A DNA stretch of 35,310 bases. Origin: Tateyamaria pelophila (GTDB lineage: Bacteria > Pseudomonadota > Alphaproteobacteria > Rhodobacterales > Rhodobacteraceae). Below, in pieces: positions 25,331 to 31,865 of this stretch. The translations under genes were made by a program, and so were the position numbers. Numbering within the stretch: the first letter of the stretch is position 1; each line of letters starts with the position of its first letter. The notes under the pieces were generated by a model. It saw nothing but the letters and a program-made list of their open reading frames with translations. It had not been told where the DNA came from and did no database searches. The stretch is from positions 1-35,310 of the forward strand of contig NZ_JAIMIA010000050.1 of NCBI RefSeq assembly GCF_019966495.1, read 5' to 3'.

Positions 25331-26085
25331 TACCGACCGTCGACCATATCGCCGGCCAAACCTATCATGGGCGCAAGGGGGCGATTTCCAACGGGTTCCG
25401 CTATTCCGTGGACTACGTGTTGCTGGATGCAGAGGCCGAAGTGTCAACGCCGGGCTTGTTCGCACGCAACGGTCGTGGCGTGACGGCCCTGAATGACGTC
25501 GACCATGGCGGTACGCCAAAAGCAGGCCGGGGCGCAGCATGGGTGCGAGACGTCCTGGAGGCGCACCAGATCACCGGTGTGGCCCGCATCGAATTGCTGG
25601 CACAGCCCAAGGTGCTGGGGCACGTGTTCAATCCGGTCAGTTTCTGGCTGTGCCGTCGCGAGGACGAGGCCCTGATCGCCGTGATCGCCGAGGTGACCAA
25701 TACATTCGGGGACCGTCACAGCTATCTGGTTCACCATCCGGATTTGCGCCGGATTGGCCCGGACGACAGAATGCAGGCGACCAAGATATTCCACGTTTCT
25801 CCCTTTCAGCCGGTCGAGGGTGGATATGAATTCCGGTTTGATATCTCGGACGAGCGCATCGGAATCTGGATCGATTATTCAAGGGGTGAAGGTGGCCTGA
25901 TCGCAACCTTGACGGGGCGGCGCGATGTGCTGACCAATCGGTCGATTTTGAAGGCTGTGGTTCGTCGCCCCTTCGGCTCGCGCCGCGTTCTCGCGCTCAT
26001 CCATTGGCAAGCCTTGAAGCTGTGGTTCAAAAAGGCGGCCTATCGCCCGCGCCCGGTGCCTCCGTCCGAGGAGGTGTCTCGGTGA
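25327..26085 (+). CDS. DUF1365 family protein
   Basis: A 252-residue protein of DUF1365 (COG3496). Family marks are FRYSVDYVLLD near the start, LGHVFNPVSFWLCRR near residue 100, and KIFHVSPFQPVEGGYEFRF near 155. No membrane segment or catalytic motif is recognised and its biochemistry is unknown to me. It overlaps the upstream oxidoreductase by four bases and the MFS gene by four (GTGA), so it is in the middle of a tightly coupled operon. Homologues in Rhodobacter belong to the singlet-oxygen regulon by context. Confidence 0.88.
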   Translation: MIPTVDHIAGQTYHGRKGAISNGFRYSVDYVLLDAEAEVSTPGLFARNGRGVTALNDVDHGGTPKAGRGAAWVRDVLEAHQITGVARIELLAQPKVLGHVFNPVSFWLCRREDEALIAVIAEVTNTFGDRHSYLVHHPDLRRIGPDDRMQATKIFHVSPFQPVEGGYEFRFDISDERIGIWIDYSRGEGGLIATLTGRRDVLTNRSILKAVVRRPFGSRRVLALIHWQALKLWFKKAAYRPRPVPPSEEVSR

Positions 26086-27317
26086 GCAACACGCAGCCCC
26101 GAAATCTGTCCGCATACGCGGTATTCGCGGCATTGCTCGCGTCGGCGGGGCTGCCCATCTATATTCATGCGCCCAAATTCTATGTGGATGAATATGGCGT
26201 TTCACTGGCGGCTCTTGGCGGTGTCCTGTTCATTTTGCGCCTGTTCGACGTGGTGCAGGATCCGCTGTTCGGACGTCTGAGCGAGGCCTTGCGCAGCCGA
26301 CGAGGGACCGCGGTGCTGATCGGTGCCGCGCTTATGGCAGTCTCCATGTTCGGGTTGTTTGCGGTGCCGCCGATGCTACCGCCACTGCTCTGGTTTGCGC
26401 TGATGCTGACGGGTGTGTTTTCGGGTTTCAGCTTTTTGACCATCAACTTTTACGCGCAGGGCGTGGTGAAGGCGGATCAACTGCCCGGACAGGGTCATCT
26501 CATGCTGGCGCGCTGGCGCGAAACTGGTGCTTTGCTGGGCGTGTGTGTCGCGGCCATCGCGCCTGTCATGCTGGGCAATTTAATGGGCGCGCCGTTCACC
26601 GGTTTTGCCGTCGGATTTATAGTTCTGGCCGTTGCTGCCGTCGTGATGATGCGCGCCGAATGGGTCAGCGAAGGGTTGCCGCCTTCGGTCGGTTTCAAAG
26701 CCGTTTTGGGCGATGCTCTGGCGCGCAAGCTGCTGTTGATCGCGCTGGTGAATGCGGCACCGGTGGCTGTCAGCTCGACGCTGTTCTTGTTCTTTGTCGA
26801 AAGTAGACTGCTGGCCCCGGGTTTTGAAGGTCCGCTTTTGCTGCTGTTTTTCCTGTCGGCCGCTGCGGCCGCGCCGCTGTGGGGCAAAGCCGCAGAACGC
26901 TACGGGGCCAAGCCGGTGCTGTTGAGCGCGATGGTACTGGCCATATGCGCCTTTGGAGGCGCGCTGACGCTGGGCCCGGGGGACTGGGCCTTGTTCGCTG
27001 TGATCTGCCTTTTGTCGGGCGCGACACTCGGCGCCGACCTGACATTGCTGCCAGCCATTTTTGCATCGCGGATGGCACGGATCAGCCCGTCGGCTGCCGA
27101 AGGTTTTGGCCTGTGGTCATTTGTTTCGAAATTTACATTGGCTTTCGCCGCTGTCTTGTTGCTGCCTGCCCTTGAGCAGACAGGATTTGTCAGCGGCGCG
27201 GTCGACAACCCGCCGGAAGCATTGTTGCTTTTGACCCTGCTGTATGCGGCGGTCCCGTGCGGCCTCAAAGTCGTTGCCATTGCGCTTTTGGCGACGACAG
27301 ATCTGAAGGAGACTTGA
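26082..27317 (+). CDS. MFS transporter, GPH/MFS_2-like
   Basis: A 411-residue membrane protein with about 11-12 hydrophobic segments. LRLFDVVQDPLFGRLSEALRSRRG near residues 50-75 matches the conserved DxxxDPxxGxxSDR...RxG loop of the glycoside-pentoside-hexuronide branch (MFS_2). The substrate cannot be inferred; in this operon a lipid or amphiphile is as likely as a sugar. It starts at GTG 26082, supported by a strong GAGGAGG 7 bases upstream, overlapping the DUF1365 stop. In related clusters a CFA-synthase-type methyltransferase gene usually lies between DUF1365 and this gene; here the two abut directly. Confidence 0.88.
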   Translation: MSNTQPRNLSAYAVFAALLASAGLPIYIHAPKFYVDEYGVSLAALGGVLFILRLFDVVQDPLFGRLSEALRSRRGTAVLIGAALMAVSMFGLFAVPPMLPPLLWFALMLTGVFSGFSFLTINFYAQGVVKADQLPGQGHLMLARWRETGALLGVCVAAIAPVMLGNLMGAPFTGFAVGFIVLAVAAVVMMRAEWVSEGLPPSVGFKAVLGDALARKLLLIALVNAAPVAVSSTLFLFFVESRLLAPGFEGPLLLLFFLSAAAAAPLWGKAAERYGAKPVLLSAMVLAICAFGGALTLGPGDWALFAVICLLSGATLGADLTLLPAIFASRMARISPSAAEGFGLWSFVSKFTLAFAAVLLLPALEQTGFVSGAVDNPPEALLLLTLLYAAVPCGLKVVAIALLATTDLKET

Positions 27318-27318
27318 G

Positions 27319-27897
27319 ATGGATGGATTGCTTTTCGCTGCACTTGGTGCGCTGTTTGTGATTGCCTTGATGTGGATGTGGACGCGCTATGCCGACTTTC
27401 TGGCGCAATCACCCAAAGACTATGCCCAGAGCAAAGAGGTGTTTGATATCCGCACGCATCTGAACGGGCCGATTATTTGCGAAGGTATCATTTATGGGCC
27501 AACGGGGCGCGTGACGTCCCGGTTCGTGGGTAACTTTGATTGCACGTGGGAAGGCAACAAGGGCGTGATGAACGAAGTCTTTCACTATTGTGACGGCTCC
27601 GAGCAGACGCGGGCCTGGCATCTGACATTGGGCAATGACGGCCATATTCGTGCAACCGCAAGCGATGTTGTGGGCGAGGGCAAAGGGCAGCAATCGGGTG
27701 ACAGTGTGCAGCTCAAATACAGGTTCCAATTGCCGGAAAGTGCGGGCGGCCATGTGTTGGACACGGTGGACTGGATGTATCTTGCGCCGAACGGCACCAT
27801 CGTGAACCGCTCTCAGTTTCGAAAATATGGCATGAAGGTCGCGGAACTGGTGGCAACCATGCGTCCGGCACCAACGGGATTGAAAGTGGCGGTATGA
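27319..27897 (+). CDS. DUF3833 family protein
   Basis: A 192-residue protein with one N-terminal membrane segment (residues 3-22) and a beta-rich body typical of DUF3833: GPIICEGIIYGPTGRVTSRFVGNFDCTW, FHYCDGSEQTRAWHLTLGNDG and VLDTVDWMYLAPNGTIVNRSQFRKYGMKVAEL. It probably sits on the periplasmic face, anchored by its N-terminus. Function unknown; the lipocalin-like strand pattern could suit binding of a lipid. It begins one base after the MFS stop and overlaps the SDR start (ATGA). Confidence 0.87.
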   Translation: MDGLLFAALGALFVIALMWMWTRYADFLAQSPKDYAQSKEVFDIRTHLNGPIICEGIIYGPTGRVTSRFVGNFDCTWEGNKGVMNEVFHYCDGSEQTRAWHLTLGNDGHIRATASDVVGEGKGQQSGDSVQLKYRFQLPESAGGHVLDTVDWMYLAPNGTIVNRSQFRKYGMKVAELVATMRPAPTGLKVAV

Positions 27898-28637
27898 GTG
27901 ACGCGGTGCAGACCATGACTGGAAAACGCTATTGGCTTGTCGGGGCAGGCGATGGGCTGGGCAAGGCCCTTGCCCATTGTATGAGCCGTTCAGGCGTTGA
28001 AGTCATCGTGTCTGCGCGGTCCGAAGACAAACTGGCGGCCCTGGTTGCGGAGTTGCCAGGTAAAGCGTCTTATCAATGCGTCGATATCTCTGATGACGAC
28101 AGCGTCAAGTCCGCGGCGGCAGCGGTTGGTCAGGTGGACGGTGTCGTATTGCTGGCCGGGGTTTACTGGCCATTTGGAGCCAAGGACTGGAACGCGGAAC
28201 AGGCCGTCGCGATGGCCGATGTGAATTTTACCGGCTTCATGCGTGTCTTGGGGCAGGTTGTGCCACAATTTGTCGAACGCGATGCGGGTCATGTCCTGAT
28301 TACCTCGTCGCTGACCGGATTTCGGGGCCTTCCCGGTTCGATCGGCTATACGGCCTCCAAGGCGGCAACAATGTCGCTGGCGGAATGCATGTACGCGGAT
28401 CTGCGCAAGACCGGCGTGCGCGTTCAGGTCGCAAATCCCGGCTTTATCAAGACGCAGCTGACAGAAAAGAACGACTTTAAAATGCCGTTCATCATGGAGC
28501 CCGAAGACGCGGCCCAAGCGATGTTCGAGTTCATGTTGACGGACAGGTTCAAGAAAAGCTTTCCAACACTCTTTTCGCTGGTGTTCCGTGGATCGCAGTT
28601 CTTGCCGGACTGGCTTTATTACCGCATCTTCTCCTGA
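27894..28637 (+). CDS. Short-chain dehydrogenase/reductase
   Basis: A 247-residue classical-type SDR. The cofactor motif is LVGAGDGLGKALA (a variant of TGxxxGxG), the catalytic Ser is in LITSSLTGFRG, and the Tyr-Lys pair in YTASKAATMSLAE, followed by VANPGFIKTQL. SAR at the end of strand 2 suggests NADP. The C-terminus (KKSFPTLFSLVFRGSQFLPDWLYYRIF) is hydrophobic and may touch membranes, as in SDRs acting on lipids. It is the fifth gene of the RpoE-linked operon. Confidence 0.9.
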   Translation: MSDAVQTMTGKRYWLVGAGDGLGKALAHCMSRSGVEVIVSARSEDKLAALVAELPGKASYQCVDISDDDSVKSAAAAVGQVDGVVLLAGVYWPFGAKDWNAEQAVAMADVNFTGFMRVLGQVVPQFVERDAGHVLITSSLTGFRGLPGSIGYTASKAATMSLAECMYADLRKTGVRVQVANPGFIKTQLTEKNDFKMPFIMEPEDAAQAMFEFMLTDRFKKSFPTLFSLVFRGSQFLPDWLYYRIFS

Positions 28638-28700
28638 CTTGAGCAGGATCAAGGCGCATCTTTGGACTGCGCTGCATCCTGCCGGTCAGGAGGACGTCAT

Positions 28701-29021
28701 ATGGAACTTGAGATCGACAGAGGGATTCTGGCCCAGGTGGTCTTGATGGGTCGCGAACTGGATCGGGCGGAACGCGAGTTGCGCCCCGTGATCGAGCGGC
28801 TTGCGCGCGATGAACAAGCCGAACTGGTGGCCATCATGTGGATCGGACGCGGGGCATTTGAGGCCGGCGACTGGCAGGAGGCCCGTGCGACCGCCCTCGC
28901 CGAGGCCAGCACGCCGTGTGCGGATTACGTCTTGGGCACGCCTCATTTCACGGACCATATCGAAACGGGTCTCGAGGCGCTCGGCATTTCGATCCGAGAC
29001 GATGAAGAATCGTTTTTTTGA
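28701..29021 (+). CDS. DUF3775 family protein
   Basis: A 106-residue acidic protein. LVAIMWIGRGAFEAGDWQEARATA and TPCADYVLGTPHFTDHIETGLEALG match DUF3775. No function is known to me. AGGAGG lies 9 bases before ATG 28701; an upstream in-frame start at 28662 is less likely. It is 63 bases after the SDR stop, so it may be the last gene of the RpoE-linked operon or a separate unit. A hairpin follows at 29050. Confidence 0.82.
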   Translation: MELEIDRGILAQVVLMGRELDRAERELRPVIERLARDEQAELVAIMWIGRGAFEAGDWQEARATALAEASTPCADYVLGTPHFTDHIETGLEALGISIRDDEESFF

Positions 29022-29049
29022 TACGGTCATGCGGGGTTGACGACGTGCA

Positions 29050-29070
29050 CTGGGGGTTTCACACCCCCAG
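29050..29070 (+). terminator. Hairpin after the DUF3775 gene
   Basis: CTGGGGGT (29050-29057), loop TTCAC, ACCCCCAG (29063-29070), a perfect 8-bp stem 29 bases after the stop. No strong T-run follows. The type of sequence (G5...C5 hairpin followed by the GGAGTTTA motif) recurs at gene ends in Rhodobacteraceae genomes. The remaining 29102-29298 holds nothing recognisable. Confidence 0.5.
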
Positions 29071-29078
29071 ACCCCCGT

Positions 29079-29101
29079 GGAGTTTACCTGGCAAGATGAA
29101 G
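29079..29101 (+). repeat. Dispersed intergenic motif, copy 1 (GGAGTTTACC...)
   Basis: GGAGTTTACCTGG followed by CAAGATGAAG. It matches the copy at 30646-30668 at 21 of 23 positions, with CC against TT in the middle. I recall this gene-end motif as widespread in Roseobacter genomes. Confidence 0.65.
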
Positions 29102-29298
29102 TTGGATCGGCCTTTTGGGCGGGCTTCTTGGAATGTGCCTTTGGCTCCGTCTTAGACAACTTTGAATACACCGGCGCATTCATTTCAGGGGGCAAGGGTT
29201 GAGCAGAGACGTCTTCGGAAGAGTTAGCGGAAGGTTACCATTGGCGGTCACGTCGAGTCCGGGGGGTTGTCGTATCTGCGGGCACACCGGGAGATGGG

Positions 29299-29910
29299 TT
29301 ATTTGAGCATCCCCTTTGCGCGGATGCTTTTAACGGACGCGCGGGTTTCCATCGTGTCCATCAGTGTTTGAACTCTTGGAAAGAGTGTCGGGTCAACTCC
29401 GTCGCCCTTGAGCCAGGTGCAGACCGTGAACAGATAGGCGTCTGCGATGCTGAATCTATCGCCCAGGACGAAGGGGCCGTCGATGCAGTCGGCCTCGAGG
29501 TAGGCCGCGCAGGCGGCCATGGTTTCAGGGACCTTCGCGGTCATATCATCCCAACTGCTTGCGTGGTCTGCCCAGCGGGCGCCGCGCAGTTTATGGGCGT
29601 GGTTTACATGCATCGTGGAGGCAAGGTAGTACATCACGCTGCGTGCTTTGGCGGCTTGCAGCGGGTCCGTTGGCATCAAGCCCGGCGCCTGTGCTGCCAC
29701 GAAATCGAGGATCGCGCCTGTTTCAGTCAAGATGGTACCGTTTGCTTCCAGCGCCGGGACACGTCCTTTGGGGTTGATTGCTGCGTAAGCCGGGCTGAGC
29801 TGTTCGCCTTTGGAAAAATCGACACGCTGGCTTGTGTAGGGGAGGCCGGATTCTTCGAGGGTGATGGCAGCTGCAACCGCGATGGTGCCGGGCGCATAGT
29901 AGAGTTTCAT
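29299..29910 (-). CDS. Glutathione S-transferase family protein
   Basis: A 203-residue GST. The thioredoxin-like N-terminal domain begins MKLYYAPGTIAVAAAITLEE and includes NPKGRVPAL (cis-Pro) and LTETGAILDFVA, the glutathione-binding Glu-Thr. The helical C-terminal domain has GPFVLGDRFSIADAYLFTVCTWL with the capping-box Asp. The Ser/Tyr that would activate the thiol is not obvious (PGTIAVA), as in beta-like bacterial GSTs. ATG 29910 is chosen because GAGG lies 6 bases upstream. It starts 8 bases after the histidine phosphatase stop, so the two are probably co-transcribed. Confidence 0.9.
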   Translation of the reverse strand: MKLYYAPGTIAVAAAITLEESGLPYTSQRVDFSKGEQLSPAYAAINPKGRVPALEANGTILTETGAILDFVAAQAPGLMPTDPLQAAKARSVMYYLASTMHVNHAHKLRGARWADHASSWDDMTAKVPETMAACAAYLEADCIDGPFVLGDRFSIADAYLFTVCTWLKGDGVDPTLFPRVQTLMDTMETRASVKSIRAKGMLK

Positions 29911-29918
29911 GGCGTGCC

Positions 29919-30572
29919 TCATACGTGGGTTTGTGCGTGGTGCCTGTCGGGCATCTCAAGGTGCGGGACGGCATTGAACATGACGGGCGACCATGTGCCA
30001 CCGATGGGGTGCAGGCGGTGGATTGACGTGTTCATGATGGCGAGCGCCACATTTGCCATGGCTTCGATCGTCAGACCGAGATGCTGGCGCATGGCCATCG
30101 AAATCAACCCTCCGGATGTCACCACGAGCGCTGGCCCTTTGCCGGCCGCCATCTCGGTCAACGCGTCCCTGACTCGCGTTTCGAAAGACTGAAAGGTTTC
30201 TGGTGCGCCTTCGAGGATGCCGTCCTGCCAGGCCGCGAAGACCTGCGGGAGATGGGCCGTGAAATGGGCCTGTTCGGTTGGAAAGGGCACGCCGTGTTCT
30301 GTGTGGAGTGCGGAGGCGAGTGTGAAGTATTCCAGCTCGTTCAACCGAGCGTCACGCGTGGGTGTCAGCCCTGTGTCCATCCCGTCGGCTGTTTCGATAT
30401 GACGCCGCAGAGTTCCGGTATAGAGCCGGGTGTGGTTCTGGTGGGTATCGCGCAGATGCTGCCCCAGCCATGCGGATTGTTGGTGACCGAGCGGGCTGAG
30501 TTGGTCGTAACTGGCCTCGTCCTTGGCTGTGGAATTGGCCTGGCCGTGTCGGATGAGTGTGATATAGGACAT
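29919..30572 (-). CDS. Histidine phosphatase family protein
   Basis: A 217-residue branch-1 histidine phosphatase. The catalytic RHG is in ITLIRHGQAN (residues 4-13), the pocket Arg in YTGTLRRHIETAD, and the acid Glu in NELEYFTL. Where the second catalytic His is usual (HGG), this protein reads VVTSGGLISMA, so a Ser sits there; this variant is found in other bacterial members but may alter activity. The substrate is unknown. It is the first gene of a two-gene unit with the GST. Confidence 0.88.
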   Translation of the reverse strand: MSYITLIRHGQANSTAKDEASYDQLSPLGHQQSAWLGQHLRDTHQNHTRLYTGTLRRHIETADGMDTGLTPTRDARLNELEYFTLASALHTEHGVPFPTEQAHFTAHLPQVFAAWQDGILEGAPETFQSFETRVRDALTEMAAGKGPALVVTSGGLISMAMRQHLGLTIEAMANVALAIMNTSIHRLHPIGGTWSPVMFNAVPHLEMPDRHHAQTHV

Positions 30573-30645
30573 GTGCGCTTTCGGCTATTGGTTGGTGTGT
30601 TCTAGGCCAGTGTTTCACAGGTGGAAAGTGCGGTTGCCTCCGGCG

Positions 30646-30668
30646 GGAGTTTATTTGGCAAGATGAAG
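30646..30668 (+). repeat. Dispersed intergenic motif, copy 2 (GGAGTTTATT...)
   Basis: GGAGTTTATTTGG followed by CAAGATGAAG, preceded by the short palindrome GCCTCCGGCGGGAG. It lies between the 5' end of the phosphatase gene and the 3' end of the AbrB-type gene. See copy 1 at 29079. Confidence 0.65.
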
Positions 30669-30672
30669 CGGA

Positions 30673-31716
30673 TCAGCCGCGTCTGATGCGCCCGACGAAG
30701 GCGGGAATCAGAAAAGTGAGAAAGAGCAATCGGGCCACGTGACACGCGGCGACGAAACCGGGATTTGCGCCCAGAACGACCCCCATGGCGATCATGGTTT
30801 CCAATCCTCCGGGGGCGAAGGCGATCAGGACGTGGGTGGGATCGAGCGCGAGCGCATAGGCCACGGCAAGTGCGGCGAAGACTGCCATTGCTGTGGTGAT
30901 GGCCGTGGCTGTGAGCCCCGCTGCGAGCGATTGAAGCAAGGCGGTTCGAGTGATCCCGTCAAAGCGCGCTCCGATCAGCGTGCCGACCGTTATAAGCCCC
31001 AGATATGTCAGCCATGGAGGCAGGACGCCGGGCGTCAGTCCGGTGCTGTGCCCGAGGCTGGACGCCGTCATTCCCCCGATCAGTAGCGCTGCGGGCAAGC
31101 CGATACGATCAAAGATATAGCCGATGAGCAGCCCGACGATCAGCAATATGCCAAGGTGGCTCCAGGCGATGGGGAGGCCTGGCGGCGTGATCTGGTCCGT
31201 GATCTCGTAGCCAAAGACCATCGCGATCACCGGAACGGAGAGGGTCAGCGCCAGCAACCGCACCGACTGGATCACGACAATACGGGTGGTGTCGAGATCC
31301 AGAGCCGAGGACAGACTGACCACGAAGCTGAGATGCCCGGGTGCGGCGGCGAGATACGCGCTGCGCCGGGGCAGGCCAAAGCCGCGTTCAAGCACCCGCG
31401 CGCAGATCCAGAGCGTTGCCCAGAGCATTACACCAAGTACCGCAAAGGCCAACGGCCAGCGGAGCATCGCCTGGGTCGCGTCGGTGTCCACGCCGCTGCC
31501 GATCCCGACGCCGATGATCAGGAACGCAACGTCGCGCACGCCGTTGTCGATCCCTGTCCTGAACCCGGCAAGAGCAACCAGCGCTACCAGCACCGCAGGG
31601 CCTGTCAGCACAGCGATTGGTGCGCCGATCAGGGTTGCGATCCAGGCTCCAAATCCACCTACGATCAGGGTTTGCCCTGTCACGATCAGGCTGGAACGGG
31701 TCGGCAGGTTGAGCAT
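30673..31716 (-). CDS. AbrB family membrane protein
   Basis: A 347-residue polytopic membrane protein, nearly all hydrophobic, with two similar halves. Motifs GAPIAVLTGPAVLVALVALAG, FLIIGVGIGSGV, PRRSAYLAAAPGHLSFVVSL in the first half and LLIGGMTASSLGHSTGLTPGVLP and APGGLETMIAMGVVLGANPGFVAACHVARLLFL in the second match the AbrB (PF05145) family, which is often mislabelled ammonia monooxygenase or regulator. The family has a transporter-like fold with unknown substrate. It ends close to the GGAGTTTATT repeat and is divergent from the formate dehydrogenase gene with about 150 bases between starts. Confidence 0.88.
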   Translation of the reverse strand: MLNLPTRSSLIVTGQTLIVGGFGAWIATLIGAPIAVLTGPAVLVALVALAGFRTGIDNGVRDVAFLIIGVGIGSGVDTDATQAMLRWPLAFAVLGVMLWATLWICARVLERGFGLPRRSAYLAAAPGHLSFVVSLSSALDLDTTRIVVIQSVRLLALTLSVPVIAMVFGYEITDQITPPGLPIAWSHLGILLIVGLLIGYIFDRIGLPAALLIGGMTASSLGHSTGLTPGVLPPWLTYLGLITVGTLIGARFDGITRTALLQSLAAGLTATAITTAMAVFAALAVAYALALDPTHVLIAFAPGGLETMIAMGVVLGANPGFVAACHVARLLFLTFLIPAFVGRIRRG

Positions 31717-31865
31717 GCGGTAGAGCTACCGGGGTTCACTTGGTGCTGCAATGGCGCTCATCGGAAACGTGAGTGGCGTAAAATCGGGTCTTGGTGTCGG
31801 GATTGGGAGTCCTCTGAGTGTGGGCGCTGGGGTAGAACTGGCCCGAGATCAGGGAGATGTGCGCG

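Noticed and set aside
28686-29195. Minus-strand open frame overlapping DUF3775 and the repeat after it
   Set aside because: The first part reads through the hairpin and repeat and the rest is antisense to DUF3775; no plausible start site.
29368-30192. Plus-strand open frame across the GST and histidine phosphatase genes
   Set aside because: It crosses two well-supported minus-strand genes and their junction; no motif.
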